From: Ruegeria sp. EL01
GTDB lineage: Bacteria > Pseudomonadota > Alphaproteobacteria > Rhodobacterales > Rhodobacteraceae
Assembly: GCF_900313035.1 (NCBI RefSeq)
Contig: NZ_OMPS01000018.1
Coordinates: forward strand, 51,433-115,432
Direction: 5' to 3'
Length of the DNA: 64,000 nucleotides
The number at the start of each line of letters is the position of its first letter. Within the stretch, counting starts at the first letter, position 1. Below are positions 36,058 to 45,935 of this stretch, in pieces. A program made the translations under genes and the position numbers. The notes under the pieces are model-generated. The model had not been told where the DNA came from. It searched no databases and saw only the letters and a program-made list of their open reading frames with translations.

Positions 36058-38775
36058 TCAGGTCAGCCTGCCATGACAATGCTTGAATTTCTTCCCCGAT
36101 CCGCACGGGCATTTGTCATTGCGCGACGGATTTCCCCAGGTTGACGGATCGTCTTCGACAAACCCGGGAAGCGGGTCGCCTGACGCTTCGGCCTCAGCAG
36201 CCGCTTCGGCCTGACCTGCAGCCTGATCCACGGCCTTTTGGGTCTGGGCCTGCTGGGCCGCCATCTGGGCGAGCATTTCCTTTTGCTCTTCTTCGGTCAG
36301 AGGGCGCACGCGTGACAGCTGCTGCGATACGGTTTCGCGCAGACTATCCAGCATGCCTTCGAACAGCTGGAAACTTTCGGTCTTGTATTCGTTCAGCGGA
36401 TCGCGCTGGGCGTAACCACGGAAACCAACGACCGAGCGCAGATGCTCCAGCGTCAGCAGGTGCTCACGCCACTTGCCATCAATGGTCTGCAGCAACACCT
36501 GTTTTTCGATATTGCGCATGTTCTCCGGCCCGAATGCGACGGCCTTTTGTGCCATCATTTCGTCGGCGGACTTGATCAACCGCTCGCGGACCTGTTCATC
36601 ATCCACGCCTTCTTCGGCAGCCCAGTTCTGAACCGGGGCATCAATGCTCAGCTTGTCTTTGATGGCCTCGTGCAAGCCATCGGTATCCCACTGATCCGCA
36701 TAGGATTTAGGTGGCATGTATTCGTCAATCAGATCGTCAATCACCTGTTCGCGCATATCCGATACGATTTCGGACAGATCGCCGGTCGACATGATCTCGC
36801 GACGTTGGCTGAAGATCACCTTACGCTGATCGTTCATCACGTCGTCGAATTTCAGAACGTTCTTGCGCATGTCAAAGTTGCGGCCTTCGACCTTGGACTG
36901 CGCGCGTTCCAGCGACTTGTTCACCCAGGGGTGCACAATCGCCTCGCCTTCTTTCATGCCCAATGTGGTCAGAACCTTGTCGAGACGTTCCGAGCCGAAA
37001 ATGCGCATCAGATCGTCTTCAAGGCTCAGGTAGAAAACAGTGCGGCCCGGGTCACCCTGACGACCGGAACGTCCGCGCAGCTGGTTGTCGATGCGGCGGC
37101 TTTCGTGACGCTCGGACGCCATCACATACAGACCACCAGCCTCAATCACCTTTTGCTTTTCTTCCGCATGACGTGATTCTTCGGCGGCGCGCAGCTCCGC
37201 TGGGTCGGCCTCGGGGTTTTCCGCCAGGGCCTGCAGCACCTTCATTTCGACATTGCCGCCTAGCTGAATGTCGGTACCGCGACCAGCCATGTTGGTAGCG
37301 ATGGTCACTGCGCTATAGCGCCCAGCATCGGCTACGATCTGGGCCTCTTGTTCGTGCTGGCGGGCGTTCAGAACATTATGTTCGATACCTTCTTCAGTCA
37401 GCAACTGGCTTAGCAATTCGGATTTCTCGATCGAGGTTGTACCCAAAAGAACCGGTTGGCCCTTTTCGGTGGCCTTCTTCGTTTCCTGAATCATCGCGCC
37501 ATATTTCTCGCCACCGGTGCGATATACTTGGTCGTCTTCGTCCAGACGCGCGATGGGCCTGTTGGTCGGGACCTCAACCACACCCAGACCATAAATCTCG
37601 GCAAATTCTTCTGCCTCGGTCAGCGCGGTACCCGTCATGCCGCCCAGCTTGTCGTACAGACGGAAATAGTTCTGGAATGTCACGCTGGCCAACGTCACGT
37701 TCTCGGGCTGAATTTGCACGTTTTCCTTGGCTTCGATGGCCTGATGCAGACCTTCGGATAAACGGCGGCCCGGCATCATTCGGCCGGTGAACTCGTCGAT
37801 CAGAACAACATTGCCGTCCCGGACGATATAATCCTTGTCGCGCTGGAACAGCTTGTGCGCCCGCAGGCCCTGATTGACATGGTGCACGACCGTGGTGCTT
37901 TCAGGATCGTACAGAGAGTGACCTTCCGGGATCAGTTCGGCAGCCAGCAACTGGCTTTCCAGAAACTCGTTACCCTCATCGGTAAAGGTCACGTTTCGGG
38001 ATTTTTCGTCCAGCGCAAAGTGATCGTCGCTGAGCGATGGGATCAGCGCATCAATGGCCGTGTATAAGTCCGAGCGATCCTCCGAAGGGCCGGAAATGAT
38101 CAGCGGCGTCCGGGCCTCGTCGATCAGGATCGAATCCACTTCGTCGACGATCGCGAAATTGTGGTACTTTTGATAGACGTCTTCCAGATCGGCCTTCATA
38201 TTGTCGCGCAAGTAATCAAAACCCAGCTCGTTATTGGTGGCATAGGTTATGTCGCACGCGTAGGCGGACTTTTTCTCGGCATCGGGCTGACCCGACCAGA
38301 TCACGCCCGTGGTCATACCAACGGCGGCAAACACCTTGCCCATCCATTCCGAGTCGCGCTTGGCCAGATATTCGTTCACCGTGACGACGTGCACGCCCTT
38401 GCCGGTCAGCGCATTCAGATACGCGGGCAGGGTCGCAACCAGAGTCTTGCCCTCACCCGTCTTCATTTCCGAGATATTGCCTTGATGCAGAAACGCCCCG
38501 CCCATCAACTGCACGTCAAAGGCGCGCAAACCCAGCGCGCGTTTGGCGCCTTCACGGACGTTGGCAAAGGCCTCGGGCAGCAGATCATCCAAGGCTTCGC
38601 CGTCCAGTGCACGCTTGCGCAGCTCGGCGGTTTTTTCAATCAGACCCTCGTCCGACAGTTTTTCGAACTCTGGTTCAAGTGCATTGATCTGCTCGACCAG
38701 CGGGCGGGTCGCCTTGATCTTACGGTCGTTCGGTGTTCCGAACACCTTTTTGGCGAGCGTTCCGAGTCCCAGCAT
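36058..38775 (-). CDS. secA: Protein translocase ATPase SecA
   Basis: A 905-aa SecA motor that drives preproteins through SecYEG. The ATG at 38775 ([13 protein letters not shown]) is the family start; the frame opens 22 codons earlier. Visible are Walker A MKTGEGKT, the helicase-like [19 protein letters not shown], the preprotein-binding domain and [14 protein letters not shown]. The C-terminal zinc tail [17 protein letters not shown] binds SecB and phospholipids. Divergent from a periplasmic parvulin gene, a conserved pairing in this family of bacteria. Confidence 0.98.
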   Translation of the reverse strand: MLGLGTLAKKVFGTPNDRKIKATRPLVEQINALEPEFEKLSDEGLIEKTAELRKRALDGEALDDLLPEAFANVREGAKRALGLRAFDVQLMGGAFLHQGNISEMKTGEGKTLVATLPAYLNALTGKGVHVVTVNEYLAKRDSEWMGKVFAAVGMTTGVIWSGQPDAEKKSAYACDITYATNNELGFDYLRDNMKADLEDVYQKYHNFAIVDEVDSILIDEARTPLIISGPSEDRSDLYTAIDALIPSLSDDHFALDEKSRNVTFTDEGNEFLESQLLAAELIPEGHSLYDPESTTVVHHVNQGLRAHKLFQRDKDYIVRDGNVVLIDEFTGRMMPGRRLSEGLHQAIEAKENVQIQPENVTLASVTFQNYFRLYDKLGGMTGTALTEAEEFAEIYGLGVVEVPTNRPIARLDEDDQVYRTGGEKYGAMIQETKKATEKGQPVLLGTTSIEKSELLSQLLTEEGIEHNVLNARQHEQEAQIVADAGRYSAVTIATNMAGRGTDIQLGGNVEMKVLQALAENPEADPAELRAAEESRHAEEKQKVIEAGGLYVMASERHESRRIDNQLRGRSGRQGDPGRTVFYLSLEDDLMRIFGSERLDKVLTTLGMKEGEAIVHPWVNKSLERAQSKVEGRNFDMRKNVLKFDDVMNDQRKVIFSQRREIMSTGDLSEIVSDMREQVIDDLIDEYMPPKSYADQWDTDGLHEAIKDKLSIDAPVQNWAAEEGVDDEQVRERLIKSADEMMAQKAVAFGPENMRNIEKQVLLQTIDGKWREHLLTLEHLRSVVGFRGYAQRDPLNEYKTESFQLFEGMLDSLRETVSQQLSRVRPLTEEEQKEMLAQMAAQQAQTQKAVDQAAGQAEAAAEAEASGDPLPGFVEDDPSTWGNPSRNDKCPCGSGKKFKHCHGRLT

Positions 38776-38951
38776 GTTCACTCCAGCGGATCTTTTCTTG
38801 TCTTGGTTGCGACAGGCTTGCCCACCTTGCGCGCAACCCATAGATAGCTGGGATGAAAGATGGTCCTGTCAAAGGCTTCAAGGCGATGTAAGCGGCAGGT
38901 TCTGAAGTGTCAACGCCACGCCCCGTCGCGGCCAGAATATAGGATGATTCC

Positions 38952-39800
38952 ATGCCCAAAGGTCTCACTTTTCTTCCATCGCTGGCCTTGGCGGCTGTGA
39001 TGGCGCTGCCGCTGTCAGCAGAATCCAAGCCTGACGCCAGCACCGTCGTTGCCCGGGTTAACGGGGATGAGATCACATTGGGTCACGTCATTGCCACCGC
39101 GTCGACATTGCCGCCGCAATACCAGCAGGCCGAAGATGATGTGCTGTTTGACTTCATTCTCGAACAGCTCATTCAGCAGCAGCTGCTTGGTCAGCAGCAA
39201 GATGGTTTGTCCAAGCTTCATGCCTTGACGCTGGAAAACGAAACCCGCTCCTTGCACGCGGTGCAAACAGTTGATGCCCTGAGCGATGCAGTTGTGACGG
39301 ATGAGGCGGTTCAGGCGGCGTATGATGCACAATTTGCCGAATTTGACGGTGAAGACGAATACGATGCCAGCCACATTCTGGTCGAAACCGAAGAAGAAGC
39401 TAAAGCCATCAAGACTCAACTGGATGACGGAGCCGATTTCGCCGAATTGGCGCGCGAAAAGTCTACGGGTCCTTCAGGGCCAAGTGGCGGTGCGTTGGGT
39501 TGGTTCGGCAAGGGCCGGATGGTGCCCGAATTCGAAGCAGCTGTGCTTGAGCTTGAAAAGGGTCAGGTCTCCGACCCGGTTCAAACGCAGTTTGGCTGGC
39601 ATCTTGTTGTCCTGAATGACACGCGCAAAACTGAAGCCCCTGGGTTGGAAGCCGTTCGCGACGAATTGGTTCAGACCATTCAGCAAGAGGCGATTCAGGC
39701 ACGCATCGACGAGCTGACACAACAGGCACAGATCGAACGTCCTGCACTTGAAGGGGCCGGGCCCGAAATCCTGCGCCAAACGGACTTGATTCAGGAGTAA
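38952..39800 (+). CDS. Periplasmic parvulin-type peptidyl-prolyl isomerase
   Basis: A 282-aa exported PPIase. Signal peptide ~1-23 (LPSLALAAVMALPLSA), a SurA-like N-terminal helical region and a parvulin domain at ~135-235 with ASHILVETEEEAKAI, GGALGWFGKGRMVPEFE and TQFGWHLVVL. It likely aids folding of outer-membrane or periplasmic proteins delivered by Sec. It is the first of three genes that include argJ and mutT. Confidence 0.9.
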   Translation: MPKGLTFLPSLALAAVMALPLSAESKPDASTVVARVNGDEITLGHVIATASTLPPQYQQAEDDVLFDFILEQLIQQQLLGQQQDGLSKLHALTLENETRSLHAVQTVDALSDAVVTDEAVQAAYDAQFAEFDGEDEYDASHILVETEEEAKAIKTQLDDGADFAELAREKSTGPSGPSGGALGWFGKGRMVPEFEAAVLELEKGQVSDPVQTQFGWHLVVLNDTRKTEAPGLEAVRDELVQTIQQEAIQARIDELTQQAQIERPALEGAGPEILRQTDLIQE

Positions 39801-39805
39801 TCCCC

Positions 39806-41032
39806 TTGGCCACGATCACTAAGGTGTCGCCGCTGGCGCCAGCGGCCTTCCCGAATTTGCCCGCCATTGATGGCGTCCGCTTTGCCACGGTCGAGGCGGG
39901 CGTGCGATATCAAGGGCGCACGGATGTCATGCTGGCGGTTCTGGACCCCGGCACTTCGGTGGCCGGGGTGTTCACCCGGTCAGCCACCCGCGCCGCGCCG
40001 GTACTGGATTGTCAGGACAAGATCGGCGGGCCCAGCGACGGGCCTGCAGCGATTTTGGTGAATTCCGGCAACGCGAATGCCTTTACCGGGCATTACGGTC
40101 AGACCTCGGTCTCCGAAGTGATTCAGGCCGTGTCTACCGCGACCGGCGTCGCGGTCGAGCGGGTTTTTACCTCGTCTACGGGCGTGATTGGCGAACCGAT
40201 GCCACATGAGCGGATCGTATCGCAGCTAGAGACGTTGAAGTCCGGGCTCAGCAGGCATGCAGTGGAAGACGCCGCGCGGGCCATCATGACAACTGACACT
40301 TTCCCGAAAGGGGCCAGCGCTCAGGTCGAGATTGACGGCAAAACAGTCTCTATTGCGGGGATTGCCAAAGGGTCTGGCATGATCGCGCCTGATATGGCGA
40401 CGATGTTGGTCTACATCTTCACCGACGCTCAAGTCGAACAATCGGCGTTGCAGCAGTTGCTGGGTGCCCAGACGGGCCGGACATTCAACTGCATTACCGT
40501 GGACAGCGACACCTCGACCTCTGACACCCTGTTACTATGTGCAACAGGCGCGTCCGGAGTGGCTGCAACTGGCAACGGGCCATTCGCCAATGCACTGGAA
40601 TCCGTCATGCTGGATCTCGCACAGCAAGTGGTGCGTGACGGCGAAGGCGCGACGAAATTCGTGGAAATTCGTGTGACTGGGGCCGTCTCGGATGCCGACG
40701 CCAAAGTACACGGGCTGGCCATCGCCAACTCTCCGTTGGTGAAAACCGCCATTGCGGGCGAGGATCCGAACTGGGGCCGCGTCGTCATGGCCATCGGCAA
40801 ATCGGGTGCTGCGGCAGATCGTGACCTGCTTAGCATTTCCTTTGGCGATATTCTGGTGGCCGAAAAAGGCTGGGTCAGCCCGGACTACCGCGAAGAGGAC
40901 GCCGCCACCTACATGAAAGATCAGGATCTGGTGATTGCCGTTGATCTGGGTTTGGGCGACGGGAAATCGACCGTTTGGACCTGCGACCTGACCCACGGCT
41001 ATATCGAGATCAACGCGGATTATCGGTCGTGA
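39806..41032 (+). CDS. argJ: Bifunctional ornithine acetyltransferase / N-acetylglutamate synthase
   Basis: A 408-aa ArgJ that recycles the acetyl group between N-acetylornithine and glutamate in arginine synthesis. The autocleavage threonine lies in KGSGMIAPDMATMLVY, splitting the precursor into alpha and beta chains. The oxyanion hole region TSSTGVIGEPMP and C-terminal NADYRS are typical. The start is TTG at 39806. The stop overlaps the mutT GTG (GTGA). Confidence 0.95.
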   Translation: MATITKVSPLAPAAFPNLPAIDGVRFATVEAGVRYQGRTDVMLAVLDPGTSVAGVFTRSATRAAPVLDCQDKIGGPSDGPAAILVNSGNANAFTGHYGQTSVSEVIQAVSTATGVAVERVFTSSTGVIGEPMPHERIVSQLETLKSGLSRHAVEDAARAIMTTDTFPKGASAQVEIDGKTVSIAGIAKGSGMIAPDMATMLVYIFTDAQVEQSALQQLLGAQTGRTFNCITVDSDTSTSDTLLLCATGASGVAATGNGPFANALESVMLDLAQQVVRDGEGATKFVEIRVTGAVSDADAKVHGLAIANSPLVKTAIAGEDPNWGRVVMAIGKSGAAADRDLLSISFGDILVAEKGWVSPDYREEDAATYMKDQDLVIAVDLGLGDGKSTVWTCDLTHGYIEINADYRS

Positions 41033-41427
41033 AAACCATATTAGTGTCTGCCGTCGCCCTGATCGATATCGAGGGCCGCGTGCTGCTGGCGCAACGGCCC
41101 GAGGGTAAATCCATGGCCGGCCTGTGGGAGTTTCCGGGCGGTAAGATCGAACCCGGTGAAACCCCCGAGGCCGCCTTGATTCGTGAGCTACAGGAAGAGC
41201 TGGGCATTGATACCTGGGCATCGTGCCTCGCCCCGCTGACCTTCGCCAGCCACAGCTACGACGATTTCCACCTGCTAATGCCGCTGTTCGCTTGCCGCAA
41301 ATGGGACGGCATCCCGCAGTCAAAAGAAGGGCAATCCCTGAAATGGGTCCGTGCCAATGAGCTGCGCAGTTACCCCATGCCCGCGGCGGATGTTCCGCTG
41401 ATCCCGATCCTGCGTGACTGGCTATGA
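41029..41427 (+). CDS. mutT: 8-oxo-dGTP diphosphatase (MutT-type NUDIX)
   Basis: A 132-aa MutT-like NUDIX protein that should hydrolyse oxidised guanine nucleotides. The Nudix box runs from GGKIEPGE to RELQEELGI. QRPEGKSMAGLWEFPGG and the C-terminal LKWVRANELRSYPMPAAD match the MutT group. I use the GTG at 41029, overlapping the argJ stop; the frame also opens within argJ at 40975, which is unlikely. Confidence 0.9.
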   Translation: MKTILVSAVALIDIEGRVLLAQRPEGKSMAGLWEFPGGKIEPGETPEAALIRELQEELGIDTWASCLAPLTFASHSYDDFHLLMPLFACRKWDGIPQSKEGQSLKWVRANELRSYPMPAADVPLIPILRDWL

Positions 41428-41730
41428 TCGTCCAAATTTTTGGGGCTTCGCGGCGTCTTCTGAATGAAGTCATGCCGCGCGCCAGGCAGTCTTGGCTCTA
41501 GCGAACCACCCGAATCCGAGAGCCTGACCGGGGAGAGGGACATTCTGGTCTATCGCTGCGAGGCGGGTGTCCGCAGTGCGGACAGGAGCTGCCGTTCGTC
41601 GCGACCGCACCAATGGCCGCTTTCGGGGAGCTACCGCTAATTCCGTCTGAATTATTCATCGGTTTCTGAACAGCCGTTGCGTTCAGACCAACTATGAGCA
41701 ATCAGTACCAAGTACGAGGTCGAAGGAACA
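41428..41730 (+). other. Intergenic stretch without a convincing gene; degenerate dispersed-repeat remnant
   Basis: About 300 bp without a supportable ORF; the minus-strand frame at 41498-41701 has no recognisable content. The part 41585-41635 (CTGCCGTTCGT, then CACCAATGGCCGCTTTCGG) looks like a decayed copy of a dispersed intergenic sequence that I recall from roseobacter genomes. A similar CTGCCGTTCGT occurs at 42355. Confidence 0.4.
41589..41599 (+). repeat. 11-bp direct repeat, left copy (CTGCCGTTCGT)
   Basis: Exact 11-bp match to 42355-42365. The two copies flank the orphan gene at 41731-42306. In both, a GCACCA motif occurs within ~20 bp downstream, hinting that they are fragments of one longer dispersed repeat rather than a chance match. 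Confidence 0.4.
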
Positions 41731-42306
41731 ATGCGCATGCGCTCCTACGTGAAGTTTTCTGGAGGAGAGAGCTCTCCTGAATCTCAACCGACAGAATTTA
41801 CTTTTCCCAATGTTTGGGAACGAGAGACATATCCCGAATACTCCCGACTTTTGATCGGGTCTGAGCAGCACGAGGTGCGCCGAATGTTGGAGTTGTGCCG
41901 ACCACTAAGTGGTCCTTTTGGCGTGCTTTATGTTTTGCTTGCCTCACGATTGGGAAATGAGCCCGCAAGGTACCAAAGCCCTGAGCCGATTGATTACGAT
42001 GATCTGGAGTTGTTCATGTACACCTTCCAAGAGTACTTTGAGCAGGATGGTCGGCACGCAATTTGGGTTTCGTCACTCTCCGGCGAGGGCCAGTTCATTT
42101 TTGATCAGCACAACTACATCTTTGCGTACGGCGATCTTGATCGAATGACCGCGCAACTCACTGCTGATGGGTACTCTGAAGGCAAAGTCGCCGTGCCCTT
42201 TCCTCACAGGCACCACTACCATGTGCAGTTCGACGAAGCGGAAGACGAAATTCTGAAGTATTGGTCCTGGTTCAAATCGCCTCTTGAGCAATCAGACGAT
42301 CCATAA
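41731..42306 (+). CDS. Hypothetical protein in accessory island
   Basis: A 191-aa soluble protein that I do not recognise. No signal peptide or membrane segment is evident. It is acidic overall and aromatic-rich, with a histidine cluster HRHHYHVQFDEAEDEI near the C-terminus. Base composition looks lower in GC than its neighbours. It is flanked by copies of an 11-bp repeat and decayed intergenic sequence, which suggests acquisition by transfer. The ribosome-binding site is weak (GAAGGA); a second Met at codon 3 is possible. Confidence 0.6.
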   Translation: MRMRSYVKFSGGESSPESQPTEFTFPNVWERETYPEYSRLLIGSEQHEVRRMLELCRPLSGPFGVLYVLLASRLGNEPARYQSPEPIDYDDLELFMYTFQEYFEQDGRHAIWVSSLSGEGQFIFDQHNYIFAYGDLDRMTAQLTADGYSEGKVAVPFPHRHHYHVQFDEAEDEILKYWSWFKSPLEQSDDP

Positions 42307-42354
42307 ACCCGATTGCGGAAGCCGGAGCCTCTTCAAAGGGCCGTCTTCCCAAAC

Positions 42355-42365
42355 CTGCCGTTCGT
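42355..42365 (+). repeat. 11-bp direct repeat, right copy (CTGCCGTTCGT)
   Basis: Second copy of the repeat at 41589-41599, 49 bp after the hypothetical gene and ahead of the convergent HD-domain gene. Confidence 0.4.
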
Positions 42366-42424
42366 GCATTGTGCAGCACCAGTCACATTGGGCTCGACTC
42401 GGCCGTTTGATCAACCCGACCAAT

Positions 42425-43018
42425 TCAGAGCGACGCTATCAGCTCCAAATGCCGCTGCGTATACGCTTGCCGCACCTCTACCGGCGGGCGCAGCCTGATC
42501 TTTAACCCGTCAATAACCGCCTTGTCTGGGCGACCAAAGAACTTGCTGGCCTCTGTCTCAGAGAATCCGGCGATTTGCGTCGCCTCCATCCAGGCGCTGA
42601 TCTTGTCGGCTTTTTTGATTTGGCGTTTGACCGTGGCGGGAACTGCGGCGGGTAGGCCAAACCGGATGTGAATGGCCGCCGCCAGCCGATCGTCCAGCGC
42701 TCCGTACCCTGGTCCTACGGCGGATTTCACCGGAGAGATCATATCGCCGATCACATATTCCGGCGCGTCGTGTAACAAGGCCGCGAGCCGCCATTTCACT
42801 GGGGTTTTGGGTGCAATCCGGCCAAAAAGCTCTTCGACCAGCAAGGAATGCTCGGCCACGGAATAGGCAAAATCCCCCTCTGTTTGCCCGTTCCAGCGGG
42901 CGACAAAGGCCAATCCGTGGGCGATATCTTCGATTTCGATATCCACCGGGGTTGGGTCCAGCAGGTCCAGCCTGCGGCCTGACAGCATTCTCTGCCACGC
43001 TCTGGGTTGTGTTGCCAT
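42425..43018 (-). CDS. HD-domain (YfbR-like) hydrolase
   Basis: A 197-aa metal-dependent phosphohydrolase of the HD superfamily. Motifs: first histidine in YSVAEHSLLVEE, the HD pair in LAALLHDAPEYVIGDMISPVK, and a distal aspartate in IKKADKISAWME. YfbR-type proteins act as 5'-deoxynucleotidases, so nucleotide cleanup is the best guess. The ATG at 43018 (MATQPRAWQRM) is preferred over the frame opening at 43114. Confidence 0.82.
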   Translation of the reverse strand: MATQPRAWQRMLSGRRLDLLDPTPVDIEIEDIAHGLAFVARWNGQTEGDFAYSVAEHSLLVEELFGRIAPKTPVKWRLAALLHDAPEYVIGDMISPVKSAVGPGYGALDDRLAAAIHIRFGLPAAVPATVKRQIKKADKISAWMEATQIAGFSETEASKFFGRPDKAVIDGLKIRLRPPVEVRQAYTQRHLELIASL

Positions 43019-43224
43019 TCTGCCATGCCTTGTGATGTTGGACACATTGAATTCGTGTTTTTGTGCTATGATGTACCTGTCTGGATCACTTGCTGCCAAC
43101 TTTTTCTTGAGCATTCGTGCTTTGAAACGGTGCGTTGCGATCCCGATATTATGGACTGAGGGGGGTGCATACTCCTCCCAGTGCGCCCCTCTCGAAACGA
43201 AACCCGTATCGAAAGGAGCTTGTC

Positions 43225-43539
43225 ATGTTCAAGCGTTTGTTTGCAATTGCCCTGACATTTGGAATGGCCGCTACGGCCCCACCCGCCTTTGCCCAGAATT
43301 GTGCAGAGCGCGAACATGTGATCACCAAACTGCAGGACAGCTACGCGGAAGAGCTGGTCTTTGGCGGTTTGCAGAAATCACGCGGCGCGCAATCGGTCAT
43401 GGAGGTTTGGACCTCGAAGGAAACGGGAAGTTACACCGTTCTGGTGACCCACGCGAACGGCTTAAGCTGCATTGTTGCCGTTGGCACGGATTTTTTTGAA
43501 GCGATCCCCAAGATCAAGATTGAGGGGACACCCAGCTAA
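43225..43539 (+). CDS. Small secreted hypothetical protein
   Basis: A 104-aa protein with a clear signal peptide (MFKRLFAIALTFGMAATAPPAFA, cut after AFA). The mature part of ~80 residues has two cysteines (NCAERE and LSCIVAV), likely a disulfide, and an alternating beta/alpha pattern. No known function. Start chosen at 43225 behind AAAGGAG; the frame opens earlier at 43135. A GAGGGG/CCCCTC inverted repeat lies in its upstream region. Confidence 0.78.
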   Translation: MFKRLFAIALTFGMAATAPPAFAQNCAEREHVITKLQDSYAEELVFGGLQKSRGAQSVMEVWTSKETGSYTVLVTHANGLSCIVAVGTDFFEAIPKIKIEGTPS

Positions 43540-43583
43540 ATTTGGCGGAGCTACTACCCGTTCCCAACCTACCACGTTGCCAC

Positions 43584-43608
43584 CTGCCCCAAGGAATGCT
43601 AGGGGCAG
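43584..43608 (+). promoter_or_regulatory. Hairpin in the ahcY leader
   Basis: CTGCCCC (43584-43590) pairs with GGGGCAG (43602-43608), 34 bp before the ahcY start. It does not match the SAH riboswitch consensus as I know it, and no U-tract follows. It may be a weak terminator for the upstream gene or an unrelated leader structure. Confidence 0.3.
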
Positions 43609-43641
43609 CCCGGACAATTATTTACCGGAGTGGAGCACCTG

Positions 43642-45030
43642 ATGGCCGGGGACTATATCGTTAAGGACATTTCGCTGGCCGAGTTCGGTCGCAAAGAACT
43701 GGATATTGCCGAAACAGAGATGCCGGGCCTGATGTCCCTGCGCGCAGAATACGGTGAAAGCAAACCCTTGAAAGGCGCGCGTATCGTTGGTTCGCTGCAC
43801 ATGACGATCCAGACAGCCGTTCTGATTGAAACGCTGGTGGCGCTGGGCGCGGATGTGCGCTGGGCATCGTGCAACATCTTCTCGACGCAGGATCACGCAG
43901 CAGCTGCAATTGCCGCATCCGGTGTTCCGGTTTTTGCCATCAAGGGTCAGACGCTGGAAGAGCATTGGGATTACCTCGACAAATCCTTCTTGTTCGAAGA
44001 CGGCCCCAACATGATCCTGGATGATGGCGGCGATGCGACGCTGTACATCCTGCTGGGCGCGCGTGCCGAAGCGGGTGAAGATATCATTCCGGTTCCGGGC
44101 TCGGAAGAAGAAGCAGCAATCAAGGCGCAGATCGCCAAACGTATGGCGGCGTCGCCGGGCTGGTTCACCAAGATGCGCGGTCAGATTCAGGGCGTTTCCG
44201 AAGAAACCACAACCGGTGTGAACCGCCTGTACCAGCTGGTTAAAGAAGGCCAGCTGCCGTTCCCGGCGATCAACGTGAACGACTCGGTCACCAAGTCGAA
44301 GTTCGACAACAAATACGGCTGTAAGGAATCGCTGGTCGACGGCATCCGCCGCGCCACCGACACCATGATGGCCGGTAAGGTCGCCGTGGTTTGTGGTTAC
44401 GGTGATGTGGGCAAAGGTTCGGCCGCCTCGCTGCGCGGTGCCGGTGCCCGTGTGAAAGTGACCGAAGTTGACCCGATTTGCGCCCTTCAGGCTGCTATGG
44501 ACGGGTTCGAGGTCGTGATTCTGGAAGACGAAGTTGCAAGCGCCGACATCTTCATCACCACCACCGGCAACAAGGACGTGATCCGCATCGAGCATATGCG
44601 CGAGATGAAAGACATGGCCATCGTTGGCAACATTGGCCACTTCGACAATGAAATTCAGGTGGCCAACCTGAAGAATCACAAATGGACCAACATCAAGGAA
44701 CAGGTCGACATGATCGAGATGCCTTCGGGCAACCGCATGATCCTGTTGTCCGAAGGCCGTTTGCTGAACCTCGGCAACGCCACTGGCCATCCGTCTTTCG
44801 TGATGTCGGCATCCTTCACCAACCAGGTTCTGGCCCAGATTGAGTTGTTCACCAAGGGCGATGAGTACAAGAACGACGTCTACATCCTGCCCAAGCATCT
44901 GGATGAGAAGGTCGCGCGCCTGCATCTGGATCGTATCGGCGTGAAGCTGACCCAGATGGACGGCGAGCAAGCGGCTTATATCGGCGTGAAGCCCGAGGGC
45001 CCCTACAAGCCCGAGCATTATCGCTACTGA
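43642..45030 (+). CDS. ahcY: Adenosylhomocysteinase
   Basis: A 462-aa NAD-dependent S-adenosylhomocysteine hydrolase that clears the product of SAM-dependent methylation. Recognised by [33 protein letters not shown], the NAD-binding [18 protein letters not shown] and the C-terminal [13 protein letters not shown]. The length and the ~40-residue insertion near 150-190 fit the proteobacterial class. The ATG at 43642 gives MAGDYIVKD. Confidence 0.98.
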   Translation: MAGDYIVKDISLAEFGRKELDIAETEMPGLMSLRAEYGESKPLKGARIVGSLHMTIQTAVLIETLVALGADVRWASCNIFSTQDHAAAAIAASGVPVFAIKGQTLEEHWDYLDKSFLFEDGPNMILDDGGDATLYILLGARAEAGEDIIPVPGSEEEAAIKAQIAKRMAASPGWFTKMRGQIQGVSEETTTGVNRLYQLVKEGQLPFPAINVNDSVTKSKFDNKYGCKESLVDGIRRATDTMMAGKVAVVCGYGDVGKGSAASLRGAGARVKVTEVDPICALQAAMDGFEVVILEDEVASADIFITTTGNKDVIRIEHMREMKDMAIVGNIGHFDNEIQVANLKNHKWTNIKEQVDMIEMPSGNRMILLSEGRLLNLGNATGHPSFVMSASFTNQVLAQIELFTKGDEYKNDVYILPKHLDEKVARLHLDRIGVKLTQMDGEQAAYIGVKPEGPYKPEHYRY

Positions 45031-45051
45031 TTTCTTAGCAAATCATGTTTG

Positions 45052-45083
45052 AAACGGCGGCCAGATCGGTCGCCGTTTTTTTT
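45052..45083 (+). terminator. Rho-independent terminator after ahcY
   Basis: AAACGGCGGCC (45052-45062) and GGTCGCCGTTT (45068-45078) form a stem with one G-T pair, followed by eight T residues (45076-45083). It may also serve the convergent DUF899 gene, whose stop is at 45088. Confidence 0.9.
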
Positions 45084-45087
45084 GATA

Positions 45088-45735
45088 TCAGCGCAGGGGC
45101 GGGATGAAATCTCCGCGACCTTGAGGCGTAAAATCCAAAATGTTCCAAAGCGGCCATGCGGCATCGACATGACGCGGGTGCCAGTCGCTGGGTTGGAAAA
45201 ACAACTCAGAGCTCCAGAAATGATGGATGCCGTCCTGATCCCGTTGAAAAACGTTTAAAATCGGAAGCTGGCTTCCGTCTTCCGTCTCGGCCAGGTAGTC
45301 GCGCTGATAATCTGTTCCGAGCGCAGAAAAAAGAGGCAGCTCTGTCCAACCCATTTTGGTTTTGAGATCGGTCAGCTTCTCAGGCGCGTTTTCTGCGACA
45401 ACAGCAAAGGCGATTTTTCTTGAAAGATGCGCAATCTGGCCGTTCAACCCGTCCAGAAAGGCTGAACACATGGGGCAGGGCGATTCCGCCTGCGGCCCAT
45501 ACATCAATGAGTAGACAGCCAGCGTATCGTGCGATCCGAACAGAGATGACAGCGCTGCCGCACCTCCTTGCAGAGTTCGAAACTCATAGTCGTGCGGAAC
45601 CCGACCGCCTCTGGGCAGATCACGCCGCAGGTTGGCGACGTTTTCGATCTGTGCCCTCAGATCTGCTTCGGCTGCAAGCAGGCTGTTGCGAGCGGTTCTA
45701 TATTCGGGGCTTTCATTTGGTAGGGAAACGGTCAT
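45088..45735 (-). CDS. DUF899 family thioredoxin-like protein
   Basis: A 215-aa protein of the DUF899 family. It has an N-terminal helical part (SLLAAEADLRAQIENVANLRRDLP, family-typical) and a thioredoxin-like fold with CPMC in ESPCPMCSAFLDGL. The pattern DGIHHFWSSELFF near the C-terminus is also characteristic. The biochemical role is unknown; a redox function is suggested by the fold. A near-perfect inverted repeat lies in its upstream region. Confidence 0.85.
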   Translation of the reverse strand: MTVSLPNESPEYRTARNSLLAAEADLRAQIENVANLRRDLPRGGRVPHDYEFRTLQGGAAALSSLFGSHDTLAVYSLMYGPQAESPCPMCSAFLDGLNGQIAHLSRKIAFAVVAENAPEKLTDLKTKMGWTELPLFSALGTDYQRDYLAETEDGSQLPILNVFQRDQDGIHHFWSSELFFQPSDWHPRHVDAAWPLWNILDFTPQGRGDFIPPLR

Positions 45736-45755
45736 GGTCCTCTCCTGATCTTATA

Positions 45756-45775
45756 ATTTAACATTTAGGTTAAAT
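45756..45775. promoter_or_regulatory. Inverted repeat (operator candidate) upstream of the DUF899 gene
   Basis: ATTTAAC at 45756-45762 and GTTAAAT at 45769-45775, spaced by 6 bp, 21 bp before the DUF899 start. It resembles CtrA half-sites (TTAA-N7-TTAA), but the spacer is 8, so a dedicated repressor site is equally likely. Confidence 0.4.
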
Positions 45776-45935
45776 ATTAATTCGCCAAAAATCAACCTCG
45801 GTTCCGGCTAGGCTTTGCTTACGGGGAATGACGGAAATTTTTCCCTTTGTCTGAGGGTTTCTTCTGTTTAACCTGCTGACACCTTTTCAGGAATTTGAAA
45901 AACGCAGCCAAGACTGCAAATAGGGAGAGTGATTT

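Noticed and set aside
41498..41701. A 67-codon minus-strand frame between mutT and the orphan gene
   Set aside because: No start context or similarity; it overlaps the repeat remnant.
43540..43641. SAH riboswitch upstream of ahcY
   Set aside because: Only one simple hairpin is present; the conserved core of the known SAH riboswitch is not visible.
43618..45018. A 466-codon open frame on the minus strand opposite ahcY
   Set aside because: It mirrors ahcY almost exactly, has His/Gln/Val-rich composition typical of an antisense frame in GC-rich DNA and matches no family; ahcY on the plus strand is unambiguous.
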